Origin: Gonatopus flavifemur
Lineage: Eukaryota > Arthropoda > Insecta > Hymenoptera > Dryinidae
Length of the DNA: 64,000 nucleotides
Direction: 5' to 3'
Assembly (NCBI GenBank): GCA_018340375.1
Contig: JAFFJZ010000007.1
Span: 25,890,001 to 25,954,000, forward strand
The position numbers and the translations under genes were made by a program. Each line of letters starts with the position of its first letter. Positions within the stretch are counted from its first letter, which is position 1. This document shows, piece after piece, positions 43,497-54,802 of the stretch. Below the pieces are notes generated by a model. The model did no database searches and had not been told where the DNA came from. It saw nothing but the letters and a program-made list of their open reading frames with translations.

Positions 43497-44984
43497 TAGC
43501 CCAATGGCATGGGCATAGTTGCTACCATCAGCTGTGAAATAACGTGATCCATAATTTGGCAATTATTGGACAATTATTTTAGTTTGAGAATGATCGAAAA
43601 TTGACCAATAACTCGTCATTGATTGATATATACTGTGAAACTTTGAATCACTTTAAAATACTAATATAATAACTTCAGTGTAAAAAAATTTTGTTCAAAT
43701 TTGTCAAACATTTGCTTTGAATTTTTTCATTTCAAAACTGTGATGAAGACACTATGAAACTGAATCCGTTCATTTAACATTATAAGATATAATTATCTGC
43801 AATTCGCGTATTGCTAATTCAAATAGAAATTATAACCCGAAACCACACTTTTTGATTGGAATGGAGTTCAATCGGTTCACTCGGTTATAATAATGATAAT
43901 AGGAATTTGCATTCATGCTCCGAAATTGAGGCTATGAATAACCTCAATTCATCGCGACAATTTTACCGTGCCACGAATAATATAAAATCCGAATGAGTTG
44001 CGATCACTGATACGACGGAGATGAATGAATCCGATAAACCACAACAATTTTTTGTAATGAACAATATATGATAAATAATTCTATTCTATTAACATGACAT
44101 GACCCATGCAAAATTCCATATCACCGATAGAAAATAAGTGATGTTTTACATTTCCAGATTTTCGATTATGGACGTATGTTGAATGAACAATTTTTGGTCA
44201 ATTTTATGAACCACGAGATTGATCAATAATTGTCCTGTTCTATGTCCGCATTAGCGACCAACAATTGGTCCTTCAAACATGATCAATTTTCGATCAATCG
44301 TTATCCAATGAATGGATATGCGCATAAAGATCCTACATAATCCCCAAATAATTGATCAATTATTAGCAAATCTCATTGGAATCAATCAAATTGACCAATG
44401 ATTGGAACCAATCCGAGGTTGGCTGGTCAATGCCGTCGGAGGACTTTTATCATAAAATAAGGTGAGATATTCGCGATACTAAAAAAAATGCCAGTGGGAA
44501 AGTTGTTGCAAATATATTCAACAACACTTTGACAAGTTCTGAGACAATTCCATACTGTAGGTTATAAATTATCACAGATTCCCCAATAAAAATATTTCTC
44601 TTCAAAATTCTTCAACACTCTTCCGATTTTTCTACATAACTGTCAGATTTCGAACGCTTTGAGAGATTTGCAGAATTTTCAACCATAAATATTACTCTAC
44701 AAATTTCTGCATTACTCTGCAGAATTGTACATAATTCTTCCAATCTTCTTAATATTTTATGAATTTCTCCACAAAATTCGTACAAAACTTACTCAAATCT
44801 TCATATTACATTAAATACTTTTCTGCATATTTCTGCATTACTCTACAAATCTCTGTTTTATCTATTTATCTATTCACTTTTGCTTGAGAAAAAAAATTTT
44901 TGTTCAGAGTTTATCTCTACAAATCTCCTCCCAGTTCGACTTGAATGACATTACGGAAGAGACACCACATTGAAAGTCCATTTT

Positions 44985-45066
44985 TAGGGACTTTCCTCGG
45001 TGAGGATTGAACCCGGGTCCTGCGAGTGAGAAGCAAAGCCTCTATCACATCAGCGGATCTCCGAGA
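44985..45066 (-). tRNA. tRNA-like fragment (SINE head or tRNA pseudogene)
   Basis: On the minus strand a B-box GGTTCAATCC (45013-45004) lies about 35 bp downstream of a weak A-box in CTGATGTGATAGAGGC. The intervening CTTTGCTTCTCACTCGCAGG is where an anticodon arm would be. The T-stem does not pair well, so this is not a working tRNA. It is probably a fragment derived from a tRNA gene. Confidence 0.3.
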
Positions 45067-45111
45067 TGACTACAGTAATCTTACAGTACCACTTATGGGA
45101 ATCATCGCAAC

Positions 45112-45540
45112 GGAAAATTTTGAAAAATTCGTTTTCGTGAGGCATAGACCAATCAATTCAGAATCTTCTGAAACGAAAAATGAATAGGTCGTGAGAGAGG
45201 GGATTTTTTTGACCTCAACTTATAAATTTTTCCAAGTGCTGAGTCAAATCGATAGAAAATTTTGGAAGTTCGTCCCTGTAAGATATAGACCAATCGATTC
45301 AGAATCTTATGAAACGAAAAATGAGTAGATCGTGGGAGAAAGGTTTTTTTCGACCTTAACTTGTAAATTTTTCCAAGTGCTGGGTCAAATCGATAGAAAA
45401 TTTAAAAAAATTCGTTCCCATCAGATATAGACTAATCGATTCAGAATCCTCCGGGAAGAAAAATCAGTGGGTCGTGGGAGAGAGGTTTTTTCGAGGCCTA
45501 CTAGTGAATTTCACTTAAGTTGTTTTGAGTCGATTGAAAA
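45112..45540. repeat. Three tandem units of about 141 bp
   Basis: Units are marked by ATAGACCAATC(A/G)ATTCAGAATC at about 45144, 45285 and 45427 (third copy ATAGACTAATCG). Each continues AAACGAAAAATGA..AG..CGTG.GAGA, TTTTTTCGACCT and AATTTTTCCAAGTGCTG.GTC. Divergence between units is modest. Confidence 0.8.
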
Positions 45541-46130
45541 ATTTGGAAAAATTCACTTCATCTCCGCAAATGCGATTTGAGAAAAATGTATGAATTTGTA
45601 TAGAAAATTCAACTCTCCGCCACAAGCCGTAATATTCTTGGAATAGACAAATAAAGAGAAAATTCAAATTTTTTTCTGCGAATGTAGTTTGCAGAGAAAT
45701 GTATGAATTCGTGGAGAAAATTCCTTTCCTCATCAAATGTTTCCACCATTTATCGAGTAGAAAAATGTTGAGAAAATTCAAAATTTCTCAACAAAACAAC
45801 TTTGACCAATAAGTTGGACATGTACAGAGAAACCTTTACTGGCAATAGAAATTTTCAGAAATATGCAGAATTTCACAGAGTTTTGGAAGATGAATCTGTT
45901 GAAAAAATTCTTTCTTTCTCTAAGAATTGCGATAATGAAGTTTTGCAGAGAAATTGTTGAAGTTTTCAAGAGAAATATTTTTATTGGGGCTCAATGAAAA
46001 AAGGCCATATGCTTCGATTGAATCGATTCGTATTTCATTGAATCTGTGATAATTTCTAACTTACAGGACGGAGTTGTCACCAAATTTTCCAAAGTGTTGT
46101 TGAATATATTGTTGCTGGCAGTTTTTTCAG

Positions 46131-47043
46131 TATCATGAATTTCTCATTTCATTTTATCATAGAAGTCCTCCAACGGGATTAGCGGCGGGCGCCTGCTTTC
46201 AGGTCCACTAACCTGGTTAAAAAAATCCATAGAATCTGATGAAATGAAATTTAATGGGATTTGGTCAGAACATTGTACAAGATTCAATCAGAATCACATT
46301 GAAAAAATATATTGATCTGATTAAATTTCATTGACAAATGCTTGAATAGGATTTGGTCAGAACATTGTTTAAGATCGAATGAGATTCGACGAGAATCAAT
46401 TGTTCCGTTCAACCAGGATAGACGAAAAATATGTCTACCCTTTAGAAAAATATGTTGGTACTGAAAATGGGAGCGAGAAGAAAGAGTAAACGAAGCGTAT
46501 GCTGAAGGGTAACAGAAACATTAATGGAAAGTATACGAAGCTTGAATGGAAAGGATACAAAGAGTATGTGAAACGGGAATTGAAACAAAGAAAGCTGGAA
46601 AAATTCAAAAAATCTAGACAAAAAAATTGAACCCTGTGGTGAGAATCGAACCGGTGACTTTCACTATGGTAGGGTCTTATCCACTGAGGAATGGACTGTC
46701 ATTGACATCGACTGCTGAAAGATGTTATTTCAAGTCAGAATAGGTATGACTCGCATACACTCCATATAACCTACTATTACGTTACATGAAGCATATGCGA
46801 AACGGGATCGGAAGTTTATGAAACGTATACAGAACGTATGATTTTTTGACTTTCCAGCAAGCGGTTATCATACGCTCCAGAGAGAGGGAGTTGAAACGTT
46901 TTTCGCTTCGTATACGTTTCCTTCTCGCTTTGTGTATACGCTTCATTTTCACCAGGGTTTCCACCCTACAACACGACCCTGTATTGATCAAAGGACATAT
47001 ACACCAATTATTGTAACAATATAATCAGAATAGGATCTTGCTT
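46131..47043. other. No gene; decayed palindromic words
   Basis: 46230-46400 has paired TGATGAAATGAAATTTAATG / TTAAATTTCATTGAC words and GGATTTGGTCAGAACATTG twice. 46480-46950 has repeated GAAGCGTATGC and GTATACGAAGC words that pair with CGCTTCGTATACGTTTCC. These are further palindromic repeats without clear ends. Confidence 0.4.
46628..46690 (-). tRNA. tRNA-like fragment 2
   Basis: The minus strand reads TCAGTGGATAAGACCC (A-box-like), then 20 bp on GGTTCGATTCT (B-box, 46652-46642) and CACC. It resembles the fragment at 44985 (both end GGTTCRATYCTCACC). The T-stem is not complementary, so it is a pseudogene or SINE piece. Confidence 0.32.
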
Positions 47044-47350
47044 CCCAGATAGCACGATAGTCCCTTCCGACTCAGGTTAAAGAATACTCATGTTATTTAT
47101 GTTTACGACTTCCTAAAGATTTCTATTAGGACACATCGTATCCCAAAAGAGTTCTCAAAGAATGCATATCGTAGTTCTTCAACTTTTCGTCACAGAATCA
47201 TTACGTATTCTATAAGAGTGCCCGTTAGGACAGTAAATATGAATTCTAAAACGAATTCGTAAAGAATTTTGTTTCTATCCAAAGTTATTCATAGGAAATT
47301 CTATAATTTGCATTCATCATCAATTCCAGTGAATTCTTTTATGGAAAGTA
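47044..47350. repeat. Left half of a split CCCAGATAGCAC element
   Basis: The segment begins CCCAGATAGCACGATAGTCC and holds CATATCG, GAATTC and TAAAACGAATTCG words plus GTGCCCGTTAGGACAGTAAA. The inverted counterpart is at 54290-54541, whose inner word is TTTACTGTCCTAACGGGCAC. TT lies outside each end. Confidence 0.55.
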
Positions 47351-47950
47351 AATAATATATATTTTTAAAAGTTTCATATCCACAAAACATGAATATAGAT
47401 AATTAGTACTTGTGTTTTTATGAATAATTTAGAGTAATCATTAAACAGAAATTGATGAAGAGTTGAAAGAAGTTTGTTTGGCAGGGCAATTTTATAGGTT
47501 AAATAAGGATGCTCAAGCATGGGAATAAATCAGTGAAATTTTACTACGTACTTTTCGAACAATCAGGTAATGATTGGGAATTGTTAATATTCAATAGCTG
47601 AGAATGTTGCCAGAATTGCACTTTATAAATAAATTGAGATCCCTAAGTGGTGTTTAAGCATAGTGGAAAATATTGAATTATTGACATTTATAGGTTATCA
47701 GCTTTATAATTGGTTCATCGTTTAGGAATCATTTTCAATTCTTAATTCATATTGAAAAAGGAATCATGACAATGCATATTATTACTACATATAAAAAACT
47801 TGATTTACTTGGCTGTTGAAAAAGTATGCAAGCACAGTTTCATTTATTCCATCTGGCACTTGACAGATCTTGATCATTGATGATTGAAAAATCGAGGTAT
47901 TCAGTACGTGAATAATTGATATTTATGGGATATTAGTAGTTTCCATTGCG
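47351..47950. other. No recognisable feature
   Basis: AT-rich spacer. Confidence 0.3.
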
Positions 47951-47952
47951 TA

Positions 47953-49112
47953 GGGGAGAGTGGGGCATGTTTTCCCACTTTTCCTTTGTCGATTTTTGTA
48001 TTTTTCCCCGTTGCATATTTCAAGGCGTTTGGGGTACTATTTTACTCGTTGAACCTTCCACTTCAACCTAGTATAAATAAATGTGATGATTTCATAAGCA
48101 TGTTGTTGCAAAATAGTGTTATTTGCAGTCATGTCACTTGCGACAACTTGCCCCACATACGGGGCGAGTTTTCCAACACCTTCGAACCTTATGGGGGGAA
48201 ATTTTCTCACTCATTCAAAATCGCCAAAAATAGATAAGAAATTGAAGTTCGAATCCAAATTGAGTATTTTATCCGATTTTTTATTTGGAAATCAATTACA
48301 ATAGGGGGTACATGTGATGTAGGGAAACGAAATAACGAATGTAGTACATAGAAAGTAAGCAAAAGTATGAAGAACAAAAAGACAGCTGCTTCCATTAAAT
48401 CATGGCTGTAGGAGCCACGATTCGTTTTCCTTCTATAATTTCAAACCATCTGTGATCTGTGTAAACTTGATGATAAATCATATCAAATAATATTTGCTTA
48501 TCTTTTTCGATAAATTTGCTTGTAATACGTTACAACAATTTGATTGAGACTGAGATAATTTTCCGCAGTGGAAAACATTGCTTTACCATTGTTTTCCAAC
48601 TCTAAACTAACCTCAAATCGCGAAGACTTATCATATAATATAAGAAATGCATTTGCAACACTCTGAAATCACTTGGTTGAGACCGGGACAAATTCTCTTT
48701 GTGAGAAAATTTGCCCCGTGTCATGTTGGAAAATTTGCCCCATCATCGTTTTTTAACTTGGAACTAGGTTGAAATCGTAAAGACGCGAGTAATTTACAAA
48801 AATTATCACATCATTCGATTCAGGGGATTTTCGCTTATAAACACATATTCAACTAAAACAATCAGAATAACGTAAGTATGTTTTTTTTTTCGATTTGAAT
48901 GAACACATGTAAAGTTTACTCACTAACGACAAAATCGTCAAAACAGTTTTCTTATTATGATGAAAGCAGCTATTAACCTGATATTGCCGTGAATGGTACC
49001 TTAGATGATACTCCTCACGACCATTCATCCAGCAGTGCGCTCTTCCAGCATGCTAAGAAATTATAACGCATTGGAAACCATTCCCCTATAGAAAACTTGC
49101 CCCACTCTCCTC
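47953..49112. mobile_element. TTGCCCC-core inverted-repeat element (GGGGAGAGTGGGGC ends)
   Basis: The 1160-bp element begins GGGGAGAGTGGGGCATGTTT and ends AAACTTGCCCCACTCTCCTC, flanked by TA. Interior motifs recur in both orientations: TTGCCCCACATACGGGGCGA, AATTTGCCCCGTGTCATG, AATTTGCCCCATCATCG and ATTTTCTCACTC/GTGAGAAAATTT. The open frames inside are not supported. Confidence 0.7.
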
Positions 49113-49213
49113 TATACTTATTCTTATCTCAATGAATTTCAGCATGGTCAGTAATTTCCAGAAATTGCAAATCAATGTGTATTCAATGTAATTTAACCGA
49201 GGGTATTTTAAAC

Positions 49214-49376
49214 CAGTGATGCCAGGAAAAACGGTGCGGACCGAAAAATCAGCCCCTCCATTGTTCACACAATAACACGTTCGTATACGTGTGACTCACA
49301 TGCATACGAAAGTTTCATCGTGTGCGCGGTAGAGGGGCTGATTTTTCGGTCCACACCGTCTTTCCTGGCATCACTG
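49214..49376. mobile_element. hAT-type MITE with intact 8-bp duplication
   Basis: The 163-bp element begins CAGTGATGCCAGGAAAAACG and ends CGTCTTTCCTGGCATCACTG. TTTTAAAC is duplicated perfectly (49206-49213, 49377-49384). The arms are about 45 bp and nearly identical, continuing through GACCGAAAAATCAGCCCCTC. CAGTG ends plus an 8-bp duplication are the hAT hallmark. Confidence 0.88.
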
Positions 49377-49451
49377 TTTTAAACACTTTGATATGAGTGC
49401 AATTATAAGTTTTAAATTCTTATATAAAAATAATATGAGAAAATTTAAGTA

Positions 49452-50060
49452 GAAACTCATTTCTTCCAAATTTAGGAAACGATTCTTTCTATCGTGCAAG
49501 GAATTGTATATATTTCCTGCCTATTTATTTCATAACAGTTCGAATAAAGTATACTTATATTTTTATATGACTATTTTCCTTTTTTCCTGTGAACAGATGC
49601 TTAGAACTTACCACTACATATCATATTTCCAACTAGGCAAGAGACCATCTAAGACGCTGCACTGGGAAGTTGGGTTGGAAAGCATGTCTATGGTACATCA
49701 AAGTTTCTCACATTTGAACATATGGATCATTTTGCACCTCCTCTCCATCATTACATCAACAATATCAAAAAGTTTGAGAAGAGACTCATTTTTGACAAAC
49801 TGAGGAGACGATTCCTTTTGCGATACATGGAATTTGATAAATTCATCAGCTCATTGATTTCATAACACTTAGGAAAATGTACTTCTTTCTGACTGAAACG
49901 CTTCATTTTTCCTCCAATTTTTTTGAGAGAAAAATGAAGCGTTTTGATCGAAATGACATAAATTTTCACAAGGGAAGAGTTTGAATAAAGAACATATTTT
50001 TCCTTTTTTGTTTGCTCGAATGCTATTATACATGATATTTCTAACCAAACAAGTAACTTT
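49452..50060. repeat. Direct duplication of about 190 bp, second copy interrupted
   Basis: Copy 1 (about 49452-49645) and copy 2 (about 49781-50060) share AACTCATTT, GGAAACGATTC/GGAGACGATTC, ATTTCATAACA, TTTTTCCTTTTTT and ATATCATATTTCCAACTAGGCAAG / ATGATATTTCTAACCAAACAAG. Copy 2 contains a palindromic insert (49866-49975, AAACGCTTCATTTTTC facing GAAAAATGAAGCGTTTT). Confidence 0.55.
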
Positions 50061-50146
50061 ATTATACCCTACAATATTTCCTGAATATTGCTGAATTCTC
50101 CTAAATAATAAGATGGATCATTGATACCCCTCGAAATTACACACTT

Positions 50147-50235
50147 CCCGATAAACATACAAATCTTAAAGACATCTAAAAGATGTCTAAGAAAAGACAT
50201 CTTTTCGACATTTCTAAAAGACAACTTATAGACTT
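50147..50235. repeat. AGACATCT-core arm fragment
   Basis: CCCGATAAACATACAAATC leads into GACATCTAAAAGATGTC, AGACATCTTTTCGACATT. The likely counterpart is 54030-54181, which ends GATATATTTTTGTCTATGTGGG. Confidence 0.4.
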
Positions 50236-51891
50236 ATATATAGGTAATTTCTCTTAATTGCATCTATATTCTAAGTGAAGAGTTGTAGTTCTTACTACAG
50301 TATACCCGCTAAATTTCTAAAAGTGAAATTTCCACTCTCAATGTAAAATTTTACATTGCATTATTTTAAAATGCATTAGCACTTTCACCCTCCAAGAGTG
50401 AGAAGATGACTTTAGTAGAATGAATCTCTCCACTTTTCAAACTAGAATGAAAAGTATCACTCGTAAGTAGAGAGTGAATTATACTTCACCTATTTGTGAA
50501 TTAAAATATCACCTGTCTTAGAGTCAAATATCCCAGCTTATTCATATTAAATCGATGCTCAGATTTTCTATTTCTTGCAATGCTTGGTTTTGAATATTCA
50601 TCTATACTTTTGTTTACTTTCAGGATAGTTATTTCATTCTCTTGGAAATTTATGGAACTTTCTTATTAGAAGTGATGGTACTGATCTGGAATACCTTTAG
50701 TTCTATATGATACCAATAATTGATAATCCTAGGCGTCATTAGCCAATACCTCATGTCTCATACCTCATCAGTCACTGTGTCTGATACCATGTATTTATAG
50801 ACAATAGTGAGTATACCCTGTAACAATAAACAATATTGGATATAGTTGATAAATACCATGTATCGATGAACAATATTGGATACAGTTGGTCTATCCCATG
50901 GATCGATGAATAAAATTGGATATAGTTGATCAATACCACATATCCTTGTAGAAGATCATATTCAGGTTGTTTGAACTGTATATATGAACCTTAATGTAGA
51001 TTTTATTGATGGAAATTGCAATTGTAGATCTCTTTCAATTTCATAAAACTATTTCTAATTAAATCTTACGAAAGCTTTTCAAATTGATATTTCAATACTG
51101 GATGTACTATACTGAAAATCATTCCAGTTCTTTTGGTTGATTTTTCATAAAAGAGTTTGTTTTCTGTGATTAATTAAGTTATACAAACAATTTTTACAAA
51201 ACCTCAGTAATTTTACACTTTTGAATCATGAAACATTTATTCTGATACATAGTTTGAAGTTTTTTGTCTTTTCTGATACCCATGAACGTTTGAAACAAAA
51301 CATTTTATTCTAAGTATCTACATTTCATTGAAAACATGTCATTCAATGGAATATTTTGATCGCAGTCTTCTTGTATTGTAAGAGTTCCTTTCAGATTCAT
51401 ATACTCTTACTAAAATACATTGAAAATCCGAATTATTCTTTGACTTATTCTCTTTTCATGGGCTTTTTTAATGGCTTATGTATATGTTTATTAATCGTAT
51501 AACACTAATATACAACTATCCAATTACATTGTAAAATATAACATCTTTTCATGTATACATCTCATACATTTGTACCGTTTACTGTGAAACATTCATTATA
51601 TTTCGAACATTTATTACAATTAATAAAATTATTATACATAATTCAACCTAACATAAACAAGATATACTGAATGTTTCATAATGAAGGCCACAGGCCACAG
51701 ATATATGAGATGGATATATGAGGAGGTATTACATTTTACAATAAAATTGGATAGTTGTATATTAGTGTTATACGATTGATGAACATATACATAAGCCATT
51801 AAAAAAGCCCATGAAAAATAAGTCAAAGAATAATTCAGATTTTCAATGTATTTTAGTAAGAGTATATGAATCTGAAAGGAACTCTTACAAT

Positions 51892-51999
51892 CAGTGTTGC
51901 CGGAAGACCCCAATTTCCAACGGAACCAACCAACCACGGCCTTGCATTAATAAGAACGACCAATAAGGAAACAATGAATTCCCCGCATCGGCAACTCTG
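51892..51999. mobile_element. 108-bp hAT-type MITE in the giant inverted repeat
   Basis: The element begins CAGTGTTGCCGGAAGACCC and ends GCATCGGCAACTCTG. CTTACAAT is duplicated perfectly (51884-51891, 52000-52007). The left arm at about 51375 gives the empty site GTATTGTAAGAG. CAGTG-like ends and 8 bp indicate hAT. Confidence 0.82.
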
Positions 52000-52480
52000 C
52001 TTACAATACAAGAAGACTGTGATTAAAATATGCCATTGAATGACATATGTTTTCAATTAAACCTAGATACTTAGAATAAAATGTTTTGTGTGAAATGTTC
52101 TTGGGTATCTGAAAAGACAAAAAACTTTAAACTATGTATCAGCATAAATGTTTCATGATTCAAAAGTGTAAAATTACTGGGGTTTTGTGAAAATTGTTTG
52201 TATAACTTAATTAATCACAGAAAACAAACTCTTTTATGAAAAATCAACTCAAAGAACTAAAATGATTTTCAGTACATCCAGTACTGAAATATCAATTTGA
52301 AAAGCTTTCGTAAGATTTAATTAAAAATAGTTTTATGAAATTGAAAGAGATCTACAATTGCAATTTTCATAAATAAAATCAACATTAAGGTTCATATATA
52401 CAGTTCAAACAACCGAAATATGATCTTCTACAAGGATATGTAGTATCGATCAACTATATCCAATTTTGTTCATCGATCCA

Positions 52481-52983
52481 CCCGAAGAGAACATGAAGCT
52501 TCAGCGAACGTTCAGATCAGATGTGTATAGATCGGGTTGAAGGTTCATTAGAGCTAACTTTTAGATTCACAAACGTTTGACAAAGGTTCTACGGACGTTG
52601 ACATGTCCGCTTCGAAGTACATTCAAGAAACATAGATGGAACGTTCGCTGAAGGTTCATCGAAGGTTTGACGAAGCTTCACAAAAATATCTATACTTATA
52701 TTAATTTTGATCAATTTATATGAAAAATAAATGAATTAATAAACATAAATTATTATAAATTAATCTAAGTATAGATATTTTTGTGAAGCTTCTTCAAACC
52801 TTCGATGAACCTTCAGCAAACGTTCCATTTATGTTTCCTGGACGTATTTCAAGGCGGACATTTCAACGTCCGCAGAACCTTTGTCAAACGTTTGTGAATC
52901 TAAAAGTTAGCTTTCATGAACCTTCGATTCGATCTATACAGATCTAATCTGAACGTTCGCTGAAGCTTCATGTTCTCTTCGGG
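52481..52983. mobile_element. GAACGTTC/AAGCTT-core palindromic element (CCC...GGG type)
   Basis: The 503-bp element begins CCCGAAGAGAACATGAAGCT and ends AGCTTCATGTTCTCTTCGGG, with CA on the left and TA on the right. The left arm at about 50895 gives the empty site. Interior words include GAACGTTCGCTGAAGG, GCTTCAGCGAACGTTC, GACGTTGACATGTCCGC, and at the centre a pair TATCTATACTTATATTAATT / AATTAATCTAAGTATAGATA. Confidence 0.82.
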
Positions 52984-53751
52984 TATGGCATCGATCAAGT
53001 GTATCCAATGTTGTTTTCAATACATGGTATCGATCAACTACATCCAATTTTGTTCATCGATACATGGTATTTATCAACTATATCCACTATTGTTTATTGT
53101 TACAGGGTATACTCACTATTGTCCATAAATACATGGTATCACACACAGTGACTAATGAGGTATGAGTCATGAGGTATTGGCTAATAACACCTAGGATTAT
53201 CAATTATTGGTATCATATAGAACTAAAGGTATTCCAGATCAGTACCATCACTTTTAATACGAAAATTCCATAAGTTTCCAAGAGAACGAAATAATTATCC
53301 TGAAAGTAAACAAAAGTTTAGATGAATATTCAAAATCAAGCATTGCAAGGAATAGAAACTTTGAGCGTCGATTCAATATACATTGAATTAAATTCACTTC
53401 CAAATTCACAATCCACTTCAAATGAAATTATACATCAATAATTGTAAGTTCAATTCATTTTATTGAGAAAATTATATAACCTCTCACAGTACATATATCA
53501 TATATGTGATTTAAAAATTTTGAGGTTAGAAAATTACATGGATTGGAAATTTGTCAACGTCGGAATCAAATTCTATTCACTAGCACATCATTACAGAATT
53601 TTCAATACTTCGCTATATTTATCCCTAATATTATAATGATTCAAAAATTCACCGAGTCTGATTGGATTATTATTGTAACACATGGTTCTATAGGAAATCA
53701 ACCGAGGTATTCCAGAAGCACTTGTTGCAACTTTTTCTGCCCCTGACACAA

Positions 53752-53860
53752 GTGTTGGTTTAGCTCAGGGCGATTAGGCGTAGGTTATATAGGTTTACGT
53801 TCAGGTAGGTTGGTTTACAGCGGTTCGATTCCTCGAAGGTGCATAACAATTTCTCATCAG
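53752..53860 (+). tRNA. tRNA-like segment 3 (possible SINE head)
   Basis: A-box-like TTAGCTCAGGGCG (53760-53772) is followed about 55 bp later by a perfect B-box GGTTCGATTCC (53822-53832). The spacing is too wide for an intronless tRNA and the acceptor and T stems do not pair clearly. No SINE tail is identified. Confidence 0.3.
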
Positions 53861-54029
53861 TACAACGAGCAGTTACAAAATGGTGCGGAGTTGGGGATGT
53901 TGGTGAAAAGACAAAAATGAAATATTTTTTTTTATTTTCTTCTACAAAAACAACTAAAATCTGTGACAGATTTTTTTCCCCCTGAAATACACATTTTTCA
54001 AGAGTGCTCTTCAAAATTTGCATCATATC

Positions 54030-54181
54030 TGAAACTCGTCTAGAAGAAGTCTAAAAGATATCTTCTAGATATCTAGTAAGAGTCCTAAAAGATGTCTTAC
54101 TCAAGACATGTTTTGGATGTCTAAAACTGGCGCATAAGACATCTTCTAGATTTCGAAAAGATATATTTTTGTCTATGTGGG
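54030..54181. repeat. AGATATCT/AGACATCT-core arm fragment
   Basis: TCTAGAAGAAGTC, AAAGATATCTTCTAGATATC, AAAAGATGTCTTACTC and AGACATCTTCTAG are clustered and end TTTTTGTCTATGTGGG. It is similar to 21170-21432 and 50147-50235. Confidence 0.45.
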
Positions 54182-54289
54182 AAGGGGGTTTGCATATTAA
54201 TAATTTGAAAATAATGATATTCAATTATGTATAACATAACCTGTACCGATTTATCCTCCTTTTTCAATAATTTGGAACTGGAGAAGAAT

Positions 54290-54541
54290 TCATATATGAT
54301 TTACACGTGTATTCACTTTAGATTGGTATAGGAATTCATAATTCAGTTCTTCAAGAACTCCTGTGAATAAGTTACGTATTCATTTTGTGTCTCTAAAAGT
54401 TGTCATTTTTACTGTCCTAACGGGCACAACAACTGAATTCTATTTGATCTCAGTATGATGATTCCAGGTATTCTCAAAGACCTCTACAGAAATTGGTGGT
54501 ATTCGAAACGCATTAATTCAGAATTCTGTGTGCTATCTGGG
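54290..54541. repeat. Right half of the split CCCAGATAGCAC element
   Basis: GAATTC-like words precede TTTACTGTCCTAACGGGCAC and the end AATTCTGTGTGCTATCTGGG, followed by TT. It mirrors 47044-47350. Confidence 0.55.
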
Positions 54542-54802
54542 TTGTTAGTAACTTCGTATGCCAAATGAAGAAAGGACAGGCCAAGGGAGGTACATTTCTG
54601 ACATTTTATTCTAAAATTCCGGAACAACACCGAAAAAAATAATTAGTTACCCTCACTCCAAATTAGTTGTAGCAACTAGATACAGTTATTGATATTTGGA
54701 TACCTAAAACGGGCGTTGGCTCGACTGAATTCAAATGTAATTTCTCTGACTTCAGTTGCTGTTACTAATTTGAAGTTGCCTTTACTACAGCTTTGATTAC
54801 CG

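Larger units (their letters stand above)
42721..44427. mobile_element. TTGATCAA/ATTGGTCAAT-core palindromic element with nested insertions
   Basis: The ends CCCAGCTAACCAAAGCTGAT and ATCCGAGGTTGGCTGG are inverted. Both arms carry ATTGATCAATACTTGTCC / GATTGATCAATAATTGTCC, TCCGCATTGGCGACCAA / TCCGCATTAGCGACCAA and many TTGATCAA words. The CACTGTTAA element (42877-43496) inserted in the left arm. Confidence 0.6.
44479..46130. mobile_element. Long inverted-repeat element with tandem array and tRNA-like piece
   Basis: The ends CTAAAAAAAATGCCAG and CTGGCAGTTTTTTCAG are flanked by TA. The arms share GCAAATATATTCAACAACAC / GTGTTGTTGAATATATTGTT and CAATAAAAATATTTCTCTT / AAGAGAAATATTTTTATTG. The shoulders are filled with TTTCTGCA, CTCTGCAGAATT and GCAGAGAAATT words. 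The middle holds the 141-bp tandem array and a tRNA-like segment. The 88-codon minus-strand frames are incidental. Confidence 0.65.
50270..53560. mobile_element. Giant inverted repeat, about 1-kb arms
   Basis: The left arm (about 50560-51600) and right arm (about 51630-53380) are reverse complements. Diagnostic pairs are CAATGCTTGGTTTTGAATATTC / GAATATTCAAAATCAAGCATTG, TGATACCAATAATTGATAATCC / GGATTATCAATTATTGGTATCA, AGGTTGTTTGAACTGTATATA / TATACAGTTCAAACAACC and TGGCTTATGTATATGTT / AACATATACATAAGCCA. The centre is near 51615. The right arm contains two later insertions (51892-51999 and 52481-52983) absent from the left arm. The outer 200-300 bp are decayed, with short hairpins near 50310-50480. 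Confidence 0.75.
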
